Assembly: GCF_038396785.1 (NCBI RefSeq)
Contig: NZ_CP151087.1
Coordinates: forward strand, 4,526,001-4,590,000
Direction of reading: 5' to 3'
Length of the DNA stretch: 64,000 nucleotides
Source: Sphingobacterium thalpophilum
GTDB taxonomy: Bacteria > Bacteroidota > Bacteroidia > Sphingobacteriales > Sphingobacteriaceae
The notes below the pieces were generated by a model that was not told where the DNA came from, made no database searches, and was given only the letters and a program-made list of their open reading frames with translations. The position numbers and the translations under genes are program-made. This document shows, in pieces, positions 47,994 through 56,566 of the stretch (the stretch's first letter is position 1; each line of letters begins with the position of its first letter).

Positions 47994-48009
47994 AATCCTG
48001 CCACCCCGA
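47994..48009 (+). pseudogene. tRNA-Pro 3' fragment b
   Basis: AATCCTGCCACCCCGA, the same 16 nt as fragment a, again followed by the CTAACGAAAGTTAG terminator. Confidence 0.8.
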
Positions 48010-48140
48010 CTAGAAAAGCTCTAACGAAAGTTAGGGCTTTTTTTGTTTCAGGGTAGGGGCGGACCTGCGACCCTTAAAATGCCAAGAGGTTCCATCCGTA
48101 GGAGACTCAGGGTTTTGTTTGGGGAAAATGGGGCCGAGTC

Positions 48141-48155
48141 AATCTGCCACCCCGA
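48141..48155 (+). pseudogene. tRNA-Pro 3' fragment c
   Basis: AATCTGCCACCCCGA, the same end with one C missing. It is the last trace of tRNA-Pro sequence and marks the right edge of the duplicated zone. Confidence 0.7.
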
Positions 48156-48323
48156 TAAAACCCACTGGTAATCAGTGGATTTTTCTATTTTTGGATATAT
48201 TTCGGACAAATTTCCCTTGTTTTTTAAAGCTTGTAAAGTTAAGAAAAGTGGGATTCATGATACACGTACTTAAATATCCACCAATAGCACACGGTGCTGA
48301 CCTAAACCTTAAACTTATTTTTC

Positions 48324-51296
48324 TCAGTGAAGGGTTTCTTCCAAAAATGCTTTCCAGAGGATAAAACCTCTTTCTGGATCGCTGTAGTCATGAAGGATAC
48401 GATTAAATCTTTCGGGAGTATGGTTTTCTAAGAAAACCTGCCTACCTTTTTCACGAATAATCTGGAGATCTTTATCTATCATCGCAACAGCGTCTTTCAA
48501 GACGGTTTTATTTTTATCTGTGTGCCAGATATAAGTCGCCTCCTCCGTATCTAAGGTTTCAAGGATGATGTGGTATAGGCTGTCTCCCGATAGAAGAAAT
48601 ACAAATGCAAAGGGACTAAGCACGAACCTAATCTTCATAATACTGCTCTGGTGGTGATCGGCTAAAAATTGAACTTGCCGAGAGTGTTTGTATTTTCGTA
48701 ACTTAAGGATTTCAGAAAGTAATTCTTCGGCGTTTTGATATACAGTATCGCCATTCTGTAACTGATCTGAAGTCAAAATATTTTGTTTTTGCAAAGGTAG
48801 CTTGCCTAATAATCCCTTGTTCAGAAACTGGAATTTTACACCTTCTACAATTTCTTTATTTATTCGTTCTATATCATCGGAAGTAGCGATTTGCGCGACC
48901 AGTTTTCCGTACTCAAATTCAGCGTTTAAGTGAACGACGATATTTTTGGATTTCAGTATCTTGATAAAGTAAGGTTTTAATACCTCAAATTCAGGCCTAA
49001 TCTCCAAATTTTCGATTTGAAATTCCAAAATCGTATGCATCTCTTCCACTTTATAAGTGAAAGCTACATGCCCATAATGGAACGATAGGTCTTCAATGGG
49101 AATCTTGGTCATCTTTTCTAAACTGAATAGATGACCAACTTGTGCGTTATAGTCCACTGTTGGTTCATCAAAAAGTGTCGCTTGTTTGGCGATTTTACGG
49201 TAATGGATATTTCGTTTGAGAAACATTTTGCCTAGGTAATCTATCTGTACATCCCGATAGTCATATATAGTTGGATTGATCTCGGATCGCTGCACCCGAC
49301 CGATGTATTGAATCAATTTTCCATGGAAAGCAAAGGGATAGGCCAAAAGTAGTGTGCTGATATGCTGAATATCAGAACCTTCGCCAAAATACTGACCTGT
49401 CGTAATTAGTACTTGAAAATTCCCTTCTGATAATGTTTTCCATTTCGCTTTCTTACTGCTGTCTGAATCATCTCCGCTGAGCGGTATGGTTTCATAATTT
49501 GATTTTAGCAATAGATTGAGCGTCTCAATATGTTCTTTTCTTTCGGTAATTATAACTGCCTTTTTTCCTTGGTTTAGCTCTGCAGATACATCGTCTACTA
49601 TTAATTGGTTTCTTGCTGTATCATGAATTAGAATTTGGGAAAGTGTTTCGAAACTGTCGGTTTTAGAATTATAGGGAACATGGAGTTTGGTATTCCGGAC
49701 GATGATATTTGCCCTTTTGTAATCTTCAATTTCCTCTGGTCGGATTTCCGTAATGATATCACCGAGATAAGTAAAGATCAATTTATCATCATTATATTTC
49801 CGAAAAGGAGTTGCTGTGAGACCGTAGCAATAAACACTGTTTAGTTTTCCGACGGTGGTACGGTAAGATTCCGCCGGAATATGATGGCATTCGTCGATTA
49901 GAATTGTACCAAATTTGTCTTGAATAATTTCGATATATTTAGGGAGACTTTGTATCGTTGCAACGGTTATTTTACCGGTACCCAGTTTTGCTTTTCCTTG
50001 CCCTATAATTCCGATATCTGCTTTTGGTATCCCCAAGAATGATTCTATACGTTCTATCCATTGATCTAGCAGCTGTTTACGATGCACGACAATAAGTGCA
50101 GGTTGTTGTTTGACTGCAATAATCTTCAAGCCAATAACAGTTTTTCCTGTTCCTGGTGGTGCGACAATTACACCGAAATCTTTTTTTTCTACTACCGCTA
50201 CAGCATTGGTTTGATGCTGTCGCAATGCGGCATTAAAAGAGAATTGGATTATCGGGAGTTCACGTCTATTATCAACAAAGTCATGTGGTACCTGTGTTTC
50301 TCTGCAGAATCGCAGCAATTTTCCAATAAATCCTCTTGGGATAAGGATTTCATTTTCCGTTTCTTCAATTAATTTAAAAAATCTTTGCGTTTCGAAGGTA
50401 TTTCTCCCTGACTTTTTCTTGATAATAAAAGCTGAATTAGCAAAATTAAGTTGCTCCTTCAAAAAATTGATGAGTACAAAAGGTATAGCGTGACTATTAA
50501 GACGGATCGTATTGCTTAGGGTAATCTTAAGTTTTTCGTCAATAGCTGGGATATAGCTATCTCCACTAGTAGCCCCAGTATCGTTATATAATTCCTCAAG
50601 TAAATTTAAACTTACTCTTTTTACTTTTTTTAGATATGCGATTTGATCCGGAAATGGATCCATTGTTTTAGGGTCGACAAAGGAACTGTTGCCTTTCTGT
50701 AAAGCCGACAAATATAAGGGCAGTGCAATTAGGTTTCCTAAACCTTTACCCGACAGGTAATCTTGATTTGGAAACAGACGGTCAAAGCTGGAACTCTTAT
50801 CAAATGGCGAGAATGCACCGCACCCTTCCAAGATATGCGTAAATAACTTACGACTTTTGGCTGCTGGATAAGGGATCTCAAAGAAAATCCAGACATGTGC
50901 GCCATTGCCGGAACGGGACCGTTCAAGATAAGCAGGGATATTTTTAGCGGTACATGATTCGAGAAATTTCAAAGCCTGTTGTTGCCAATCGGATTTATCG
51001 AAATCAGCTACTAAAAACCAAGAAGTGTTATCTTGCAACAGTGGGTAAATTCCGATCTGCTGAAGGCCGTTAAGATGTTTCGTAATTTCTATTTCTGACA
51101 ATGGCAGGTAGCTTTTGTGGGCATAGCTTTGAAAAGTACCGCCATTAGCTTTATGTAGTCGATAATGGTATGGGTCATAGCTATAGGCCGGCATGTACCC
51201 GCCTTTACTTCCCTTCTCCCAGCGTAAAGCAAATACGTCTTCGCGACCTCTAAAAAGGTTGAGAAGATAGATTATGTCCTCGTTAGTGAATTCCAC
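48324..51296 (-). CDS. TOTE-type primase-helicase fusion
   Basis: The 990-residue protein joins an archaeo-eukaryotic primase-like domain (about residues 60-240: WFLVADFDKSDWQQQALKFLE with the DxD, ERSRSGNGAHVWIFFEIPYPAAKSRKL, SFDRLFPNQDYLSGKGLGNLIALPLY) to a superfamily 2 helicase (APPGTGKTVIGLKIIA Walker A near 390, ILIDECHH, YGLTATPFRKYNDD, LITTGQYFGEGSDI, QYIGRVQRS). This pairing is known from the predicted TOTE conflict systems. The C-terminal 250 residues are not recognised. It is a single minus-strand gene divergent from abiEi. Frame intact. A defence role is inferred from the family and from the neighbours. Confidence 0.87.
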   Translation of the reverse strand: MEFTNEDIIYLLNLFRGREDVFALRWEKGSKGGYMPAYSYDPYHYRLHKANGGTFQSYAHKSYLPLSEIEITKHLNGLQQIGIYPLLQDNTSWFLVADFDKSDWQQQALKFLESCTAKNIPAYLERSRSGNGAHVWIFFEIPYPAAKSRKLFTHILEGCGAFSPFDKSSSFDRLFPNQDYLSGKGLGNLIALPLYLSALQKGNSSFVDPKTMDPFPDQIAYLKKVKRVSLNLLEELYNDTGATSGDSYIPAIDEKLKITLSNTIRLNSHAIPFVLINFLKEQLNFANSAFIIKKKSGRNTFETQRFFKLIEETENEILIPRGFIGKLLRFCRETQVPHDFVDNRRELPIIQFSFNAALRQHQTNAVAVVEKKDFGVIVAPPGTGKTVIGLKIIAVKQQPALIVVHRKQLLDQWIERIESFLGIPKADIGIIGQGKAKLGTGKITVATIQSLPKYIEIIQDKFGTILIDECHHIPAESYRTTVGKLNSVYCYGLTATPFRKYNDDKLIFTYLGDIITEIRPEEIEDYKRANIIVRNTKLHVPYNSKTDSFETLSQILIHDTARNQLIVDDVSAELNQGKKAVIITERKEHIETLNLLLKSNYETIPLSGDDSDSSKKAKWKTLSEGNFQVLITTGQYFGEGSDIQHISTLLLAYPFAFHGKLIQYIGRVQRSEINPTIYDYRDVQIDYLGKMFLKRNIHYRKIAKQATLFDEPTVDYNAQVGHLFSLEKMTKIPIEDLSFHYGHVAFTYKVEEMHTILEFQIENLEIRPEFEVLKPYFIKILKSKNIVVHLNAEFEYGKLVAQIATSDDIERINKEIVEGVKFQFLNKGLLGKLPLQKQNILTSDQLQNGDTVYQNAEELLSEILKLRKYKHSRQVQFLADHHQSSIMKIRFVLSPFAFVFLLSGDSLYHIILETLDTEEATYIWHTDKNKTVLKDAVAMIDKDLQIIREKGRQVFLENHTPERFNRILHDYSDPERGFILWKAFLEETLH

Positions 51297-51446
51297 TTGT
51301 TTTTATTTTGGTATTAAGATAAGTGAATTAGAATATACATCTTAAAAATATTAATAATCTGGAACACTTTCGTTTATTCAAAGTGACTATTGAGATTTGA
51401 TATCAAGCGTTGTTTTTTGAATAATTGTTACTTATCTTTACCAATC

Positions 51447-51487
51447 GTGTTACGATAAGACCCATTTTTTAGGTCTTATCGTAACAC
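51447..51487. promoter_or_regulatory. Perfect 16-bp inverted repeat before abiEi
   Basis: GTGTTACGATAAGACC (51447-51462) and its exact complement (51472-51487) are separated by 9 nt, ending 10 nt before the abiEi start. AbiEi antitoxins are known to repress their own promoter by binding inverted repeats, so this is a likely operator. A hairpin in the leader RNA is the alternative. Confidence 0.65.
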
Positions 51488-51497
51488 AAAAGGTAAT

Positions 51498-52298
51498 ATG
51501 GCAGACAGCGTTTATATATCAGAACATCTTACGAAGCCCCAACTTGGGTTCTTAAAGTTGCTGGATGACTATGAAGTACAGTTGTTCAAATTCTCCGAAA
51601 TTGAACAGTTGCTAGAACAAAAGTTTGACAACTTAAGTGAAATCCTAGAGAATCTAGTCGACAAGGAACTACTTGTGCGAATGGAAAAAGGTAAATTTTG
51701 CAAACAAGGTTTTCGGGACGAATATGTCATCGGTACTTTCGTCGCTGAAAATAGTGCTGTCGCGTATTGGTCTGCATTAAATTTGCACGGATTGACCGAA
51801 CAATTTTCTAATACCGTTTTTATTCAGACGACTAATCAGAAAAACGACAAGTCAATCTTAGGTACTTCTTATAAATTCGTTAGGATAGCACCTAATAAAA
51901 AAACAGGAATAATAGACAATGGTTACGGTAACCTTCATTATCCGATAACCGATGTAGAGAAAACAATAGTCGATTGCTTTGACCTACCTCAACATTCTGG
52001 TGGCTATGCGGAACTGATTCGAGCAGTTAGTCAAGCGCAAATGCAACCCACTAAATTAGTCGAGTATTGCAAGGCTGTGAATAATATAGCGGTTACCAAA
52101 CGAATTGGCTATTTGGTTGAACTTCTACAAATTACAGGCATGGATCCTTTTATAGATTTTGCCAAGATGCAGGTAAAAAATAAATATAATTTGTTTGATC
52201 CCCAGGGATTGGAAGAAGGTGAATTTGTCGCAGAATGGCGATTGCGATTGAATATCAGCCGGGAGGAATTGTTAGACATATCCAATAAACAATACTAG
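51498..52298 (+). CDS. AbiEi-type antitoxin (type IV TA / abortive infection)
   Basis: The 266-residue protein has an N-terminal winged helix (KLLDDYEVQLFKFSEIEQLLEQKFDNLSEILENLVDKELLVRMEKGKFCK) and the AbiEi core (AVAYWSALNLHGLTEQFSNTVFIQT, RIAPNKKTGIIDNGYGNLHYPITDVEKTIVDCFDLPQHSGGYAELIRAV). In AbiE systems it counters the nucleotidyltransferase AbiEii and represses the operon. Here the partner gene is only a 37-codon stub. A perfect inverted repeat lies just upstream. Confidence 0.85.
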   Translation: MADSVYISEHLTKPQLGFLKLLDDYEVQLFKFSEIEQLLEQKFDNLSEILENLVDKELLVRMEKGKFCKQGFRDEYVIGTFVAENSAVAYWSALNLHGLTEQFSNTVFIQTTNQKNDKSILGTSYKFVRIAPNKKTGIIDNGYGNLHYPITDVEKTIVDCFDLPQHSGGYAELIRAVSQAQMQPTKLVEYCKAVNNIAVTKRIGYLVELLQITGMDPFIDFAKMQVKNKYNLFDPQGLEEGEFVAEWRLRLNISREELLDISNKQY

Positions 52299-52412
52299 AT
52301 GATACTGAAAAAGGAAATAGCAGAAAAAGCTTTGGAAAATGAAGTGTCCAGAAGTACCATCGAAAAGTTACTGAATCAGAAAGAGCTATTGACTAAGGAG
52401 TCAATTTCATAA
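52299..52412 (+). pseudogene. AbiEii toxin, N-terminal stub
   Basis: The frame starts 1 nt after the abiEi stop codon: MILKKEIAEKALENEVSRSTIEKLLNQKELL... and stops after 37 residues. MI-K-EI-E-A-E--V--STIEK is the typical AbiEii start (the family goes on with a DYVL-like helix and the nucleotidyltransferase core). Everything catalytic is missing; the next gene begins 7 nt later. Confidence 0.6.
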
Positions 52413-52419
52413 AGGCATT

Positions 52420-53739
52420 ATGGCAGAATCTCAAAATATTGAATACAAGCAGAGCTGGAGGGATGAATATCTCAAATGGATATGTGGCTTCGCAAATGCA
52501 AATGGTGGTACTATTTTCATTGGTAAGGATGATGGCGGCAAGACTGTTGGTGTAGCTGATGCTAAGAAATTGTTGGAGGATATTCCGAACAAGGTGCGTG
52601 ATGTATTGGGTATTTTGGTTGATGTAAATCTGCATGAGACTGTTGAAGGGGATTTCTTAGAGATTATTGTGGAGCCTTATCCTAATGCTGTAAATTATAA
52701 AGGTCAATATCACTATCGAAGCGGTAGCACAAAACAGGAAATGAAAGGTGCTACGTTGGATAAGTTTTTATTACAAAAGAAAGGTGTTCGTTGGGATGGA
52801 GCTGCTGTTCCTCGAGTATCCGTTGATGATCTAAAGAAAGAAACGTTTGTTTTTTTTCGTCAACGTGGTTTTAAGAATAAGCGTTTGTCTGAAGACAGTT
52901 TGATTGACCGTGACGAGCATTTACTTGAAAACTTGAAGTTGATTGAGAATGGTTATTTGAAACGAGCTGCTATTTTGTTGTTTCATCCTGATCCGGAAAA
53001 GTATATGACGGGAGCTTATGTGAAGATTGGTTATTTTGAAGGGGAAACGGATTTGATATTTCAGGATGAGGTTCATGGGAACTTATTTGAACAGGTTGAA
53101 AGGACCATCGATCTTTTATTTACGAAGTATATCAAAGCGCTAATTAGCTATGATGGGATCCATCGTAATGAAACTTATGAATATCCTAAAGAAGCTGTAC
53201 GTGAGGCTTTATTAAACGCCATCGCTCATAAAGATTATTCGGGATTAACTCCTATTCAGATTCGTGTATACCCTGATAAGCTTATGATCTGGAATGAGGG
53301 ACATCTTCCGGAAAATTGGACCGTGAGTAACTTATTAAAGAGTCATTCTTCGAGGCCCTATAATCCTGATATAGCAAATGCATTTTTTCGTAGTGGCTAT
53401 GTGGAATCCTGGGGCCGTGGCATTAGTAAGATGACAGAGCAGTGTTTGGCTGAAGGATTGCCTGAGCCAAGTTACTTGGTTGAGGGATCAGATTTCTGGG
53501 TTGTATTTAAGAAGGATATTTATAATACGGAGTATCTTGAATCGCTTGGTTTGAATAGCCGACAGGTGAAGGCTGTTTTATTTACAAAGAACAAAGGAAA
53601 GATTACGAATAGTGATTATCAGGAATTGGCAGGTGTTTCTAGAGAAACATCTACTCGAGATATCAAGGAGTTGATTGATAAAAAATTATTTAAATCTAGT
53701 GGAATTAAAGGTGCAGGAGCTTATTATACCTTAAATTGA
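52420..53739 (+). CDS. AlbA_2 / HATPase-like DNA-binding protein, copy 2
   Basis: The 439-residue paralogue of 44736-46052: IEYKQSWRDEYLKWICGFANANGGTIFIGKDDGGKTVGVADAKKLLEDIPNKVRD (AlbA_2), YPKEAVREALLNAIAHKDYSG and WNEGHLPENW (GHKL-like), YVESWGRGISKM, and the winged-helix end LGLNSRQVKAVLFTKNKGKITNSDYQELAGVSRETSTRDIKELIDKKLF. It replaces the abiEii body directly behind abiEi. After its stop the octamer TTGCGTCA recurs three times within 32 bp (53742-53769), an echo of the repeats behind the other copy. Confidence 0.85.
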   Translation: MAESQNIEYKQSWRDEYLKWICGFANANGGTIFIGKDDGGKTVGVADAKKLLEDIPNKVRDVLGILVDVNLHETVEGDFLEIIVEPYPNAVNYKGQYHYRSGSTKQEMKGATLDKFLLQKKGVRWDGAAVPRVSVDDLKKETFVFFRQRGFKNKRLSEDSLIDRDEHLLENLKLIENGYLKRAAILLFHPDPEKYMTGAYVKIGYFEGETDLIFQDEVHGNLFEQVERTIDLLFTKYIKALISYDGIHRNETYEYPKEAVREALLNAIAHKDYSGLTPIQIRVYPDKLMIWNEGHLPENWTVSNLLKSHSSRPYNPDIANAFFRSGYVESWGRGISKMTEQCLAEGLPEPSYLVEGSDFWVVFKKDIYNTEYLESLGLNSRQVKAVLFTKNKGKITNSDYQELAGVSRETSTRDIKELIDKKLFKSSGIKGAGAYYTLN

Positions 53740-53903
53740 ATTGCGTCATGAATTGCGTCAATTGCGTCAAACTGGGGCTTTTGAGAATAGTAAAGTAAAA
53801 GCAATATAGAGAAAATTTTCACTAGTTTGTACCAGCATTACTGTTGAACCCATGGTTTGCCGATAAAACAATAGTGTAATGATTGCACCTAAAACCTCAG
53901 AAA

Positions 53904-54014
53904 ATGTTAGATGTCCGCTACGGCTACGCTTCGCAGTTTAAACAAGAACGCGGAATCAAATCCGGATCTAAAAGATTGGAGAAAAAGACTAAAAGCTTAC
54001 TATCAAAGAGTTAA
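53904..54014 (+). other. Small basic reading frame, probably a gene remnant
   Basis: MLDVRYGYASQFKQERGIKSGSKRLEKKTKSLLSKS, 36 residues, convergent with the DUF1835 gene. The composition suggests the tail of a lost gene. No family recognised. Confidence 0.3.
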
Positions 54015-54847
54015 TCTTTCTTCCTAACATCAAATACTATCTTCGCTCGTTCAGGATCTTCATGTGGATTGGAAATCTCGATCTTGCCCATATCTGCCAA
54101 TTCTTTCAATCGATAAAAGAGAAAAAGATCGCCTACGGAACTATCATAGAATTCATCCCATATATCACAAAGTGTATAGCCAACAATCAATGCCGACCTT
54201 TGAGGTGTCTCGTTGCACCTTTTCAAAAGATATGCATCAAAAAATGTCTCATCGCCAGCTAAATGTTTCCCTGAATCATCAAATAGATTAACTACTGCAT
54301 CATTCGAACGAATATGCGACCAAAGTGATGAATAGGATTGAATATCATCTTCACTTAACTTTTCAAAGTGTTTAGCAGCCTCCACAATATTGTCTTCTCG
54401 CATCACCTGTAAGGAACGGAGATTTAGCTTTTCTCCTTTCTCGTTCCTAAAATTCATATGATGGAAATTGAGTTTATGAATAGGTGTCGAAGATTCTTTC
54501 AAGTGGGAGAGTAAACGTGCTATAATGATCTTTTCGTTGGCATCGTCACCAAGCCATAAGTAAATATGGCGATACCGATCGGAAGAAGAGATTACCTTTT
54601 TCAAAAGCGCTAGATTGTCATCTACAAAATTATTGCTCCCCTCAGACTGGATAGAACCAAAAACGTTAGTCCACCATGCCTTCCTGCTCTCAATAGCTTC
54701 CGCATCGCCCAAATCACATAGAGGTCCGAGACTAAGTGCTTCGGTAAAACCTAAAATTTCACCTTTCTCTACATCGATTAATTTGCTCTGAATGAGTGTA
54801 GCATTTCCGGAGAAACCAAAAGTGATGTGCAGATCCTTTTTAGACAT
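54011..54847 (-). CDS. DUF1835 / DUF3658-type protein
   Basis: The 278-residue protein opens LHITFGFSGNATLIQSKLIDVEKGEILGFTEALSLGPLCDLGD, the DUF1835 start (HI-FG-S-A--L...I-F-D-LS-GP). The centre has RHIYLWLGDDANEKIIIARLLSHL, and the C-terminal half has the DUF3658-like ALIVGYTLCDIWDEFYDSSVGDLFLFYRLKELADMGKI. The biochemical role of the family is not known. It follows the XRE regulator by 6 nt on the same strand, so the two form an operon. Confidence 0.85.
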   Translation of the reverse strand: MSKKDLHITFGFSGNATLIQSKLIDVEKGEILGFTEALSLGPLCDLGDAEAIESRKAWWTNVFGSIQSEGSNNFVDDNLALLKKVISSSDRYRHIYLWLGDDANEKIIIARLLSHLKESSTPIHKLNFHHMNFRNEKGEKLNLRSLQVMREDNIVEAAKHFEKLSEDDIQSYSSLWSHIRSNDAVVNLFDDSGKHLAGDETFFDAYLLKRCNETPQRSALIVGYTLCDIWDEFYDSSVGDLFLFYRLKELADMGKIEISNPHEDPERAKIVFDVRKKD

Positions 54848-54853
54848 GAATAC

Positions 54854-55267
54854 CTACTTATCCTTCAACAACCTCTCCAAATACTCCACCTTAGATTTTT
54901 CGGCTTCCAAAAGGCGCTCGTAAAGCTTTTTGTTTTCCTCGTAAGCTTCGATCAGTTTGTCAGCAGGGTTAAAGGTAAATGTTGGACTGGTGCTATATGC
55001 GCCAGCACCACTATTATCATGGAAATTATTGAAATAGTTGAACACAGCCTCTTCACTAAAATTCTCAATAGCTTCTGGAGTAACACCTAATATTTCGGCT
55101 ACCTGTGCCAATAGATCCGCTTCGATAGCAGTACTTTTCTCGATATTGGATACCGTCTGCTGACTAACACCCAATTCGATCGCTAAAGCTTCCTGTTTCA
55201 TGCCACGCAGTTCACGGATGCGGCTGATTTTTCTTCCAATATGGTTTGTCGTGTTGGTTGTACTCAT
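54854..55267 (-). CDS. XRE-family helix-turn-helix regulator
   Basis: The 137-residue protein carries an HTH_3 domain (ISRIRELRGMKQEALAIELGVSQQTVSNIEKSTAIEADLLAQVAEILGVTPEAIENF) and ends in a coiled coil (DKLIEAYEENKKLYERLLEAEKSKVEYLERLLKDK), the form common in Bacteroidota. It is divergent from the four-gene operon at 55435-59615 and co-transcribed with DUF1835, so it could control either. Confidence 0.93.
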   Translation of the reverse strand: MSTTNTTNHIGRKISRIRELRGMKQEALAIELGVSQQTVSNIEKSTAIEADLLAQVAEILGVTPEAIENFSEEAVFNYFNNFHDNSGAGAYSTSPTFTFNPADKLIEAYEENKKLYERLLEAEKSKVEYLERLLKDK

Positions 55268-55434
55268 ATTCCAAAGTTAACAAATATTCAGCGTTCAAGA
55301 TACGAAATATCTTCAGATGGTACAAAACAAGAATCTGTGGTACGATACAAACGAGAAATGGTTTTATACAAGCTGTTTTGGTTCGGTACGTGGACGGCAC
55401 TATGTTCATTTGTGTAAACCAAAATAAATTTGAT

Positions 55435-55905
55435 ATGAAGAAGAAAAGGAAGCACAGAGTTGTAACCGTGGACATGTATCACAAGTATGCTGAAATCGAT
55501 GAAATGTATTCCAGTAAAGTCAGAGAGATAAAATTGGATATCCCATCAAATCTCAGAATGTTGTGTGCCATACTGGATGTCAAGGTCGAGAAACTGTTAA
55601 ACGATTTTATGTGGATGTTAAGTTATTCCCATCATAATTCAGCTACACCTAAACAACGAAAAATAGCAAATAAGTTCTTTATCAACTGCAAGTATGGCCA
55701 GCCTCTGTATGCTAAAAATCAGGTCAAGCAGATGTTTGATGAATTAAAGGCTGAACGAGAAATTTATGAAACCATAGACGGGATGGATCACGAGGATAAG
55801 AAGCTATTTTGGAAAAATAATCATATGTATAAGCAGCACTGGTTTAAACGCTGGTTTGAAAAGAATAGACACACGGGTGATATTTCTGTACTTCAAGAAT
55901 ACTAA
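55435..55905 (+). CDS. Uncharacterised basic protein, first gene of the HEPN operon
   Basis: The frame is open from 55246, but the best start is ATG 55435 (MKKKRKHRVVTVDMYHKYAEIDEMYSSKVREIKLDIPSNLRMLCAILDVKVEKLL). The 156 residues are basic and helical, with a Trp/Phe-rich end (HMYKQHWFKRWFEKNRHTGDISVLQEY). The segment SNLRMLCAILDVKVEKLLNDFM resembles a small DNA-binding helix pair, but no family is recognised. The next gene starts 10 nt later. Confidence 0.6.
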   Translation: MKKKRKHRVVTVDMYHKYAEIDEMYSSKVREIKLDIPSNLRMLCAILDVKVEKLLNDFMWMLSYSHHNSATPKQRKIANKFFINCKYGQPLYAKNQVKQMFDELKAEREIYETIDGMDHEDKKLFWKNNHMYKQHWFKRWFEKNRHTGDISVLQEY

Positions 55906-55915
55906 CTAAAAAATC

Positions 55916-56566
55916 ATGAATGATTTTAACGCCTTAATTATACAAACCCGTTGTAAGGTTATACTTGCACATGGCGAACAACCATCTTTCTCTATCAACG
56001 AAAGCGGAGAAAAGGCGAATTGGGTAAATACAGCTATCCTCAACGATCAATTAGTCGTATACACAAAGCCTGAATATTACGGTTACCTGCTGCTACATGA
56101 TTATTATCCGCAGATAACAATTACCTATAAAACATTGACAGGATTGCAGATGCTGGATAGGTGTTTTGTAGAGTCTGATGGAACGCTCAAATTACAGAAG
56201 TTAGGCATGATCGTCAGAGAAGGGTGCATAAATATATCTGTAGATGCTTTTTTAATCGACTGTACCGTGATAAAAAATGGGTATGCAAAAATCTCCGGCG
56301 AAACAATCATCTCGTATGTTTTGGTGCATCAAATAAGTGTCTATGATGGATCAGAACTGGAAGCTTCGGGAGGAAATGTGCATGCCCACGACGCGGCCAA
56401 CGTGTCGATATGGTTTGAAGATGAGCTTGAATTTGGACTGTACGGACAAAGCAGTATGGAGTACAGGGGTAATCCGAGAATGAAAATATTGCAGTTAGAT
56501 GAAGGCTGTGCATTAAGACAAATCAATGTCGGTGATAAAATAAAAATTAAAAATTGTCGGTTATGA
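55916..56566 (+). CDS. Cytosolic beta-helix-like protein (DUF2807-like)
   Basis: The 216 residues form short beta segments with regular spacing (FNALIIQTRCKVILAHGEQPSFSINESG, NTAILNDQLVVYTK, ISVYDGSELEASGGNVHAHDAANVSIWFEDELEFGLYGQSSMEYRGNP). The beginning follows the DUF2807 / adhesin-head pattern (F-xI-V-xxxV-L-xGxxxSxxI). Unlike most of that family it has no signal peptide, so it probably stays in the cytosol. Overlaps the next gene by 4 nt (ATGA). Confidence 0.5.
   Translation: MNDFNALIIQTRCKVILAHGEQPSFSINESGEKANWVNTAILNDQLVVYTKPEYYGYLLLHDYYPQITITYKTLTGLQMLDRCFVESDGTLKLQKLGMIVREGCINISVDAFLIDCTVIKNGYAKISGETIISYVLVHQISVYDGSELEASGGNVHAHDAANVSIWFEDELEFGLYGQSSMEYRGNPRMKILQLDEGCALRQINVGDKIKIKNCRL

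Larger units (their letters stand above)
47931..48323 (+). repeat. Tandemly duplicated tRNA-Pro tail region
   Basis: A unit starting AGGAGGTTCGATCCGTAGG (47937) and ending at a tRNA-Pro 3' fragment (47994-48009) is repeated from 48090 as AGAGGTTCCATCCGTAGGAG and ends in another fragment (48141-48155, one base lost). Between them is a further copy of the tRNA terminator (about 48014-48045). A different hairpin, CCACTG / CAGTGG, with T run closes the region (48161-48186). A short plus-strand frame to 48364 is probably not a gene. Confidence 0.6.
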
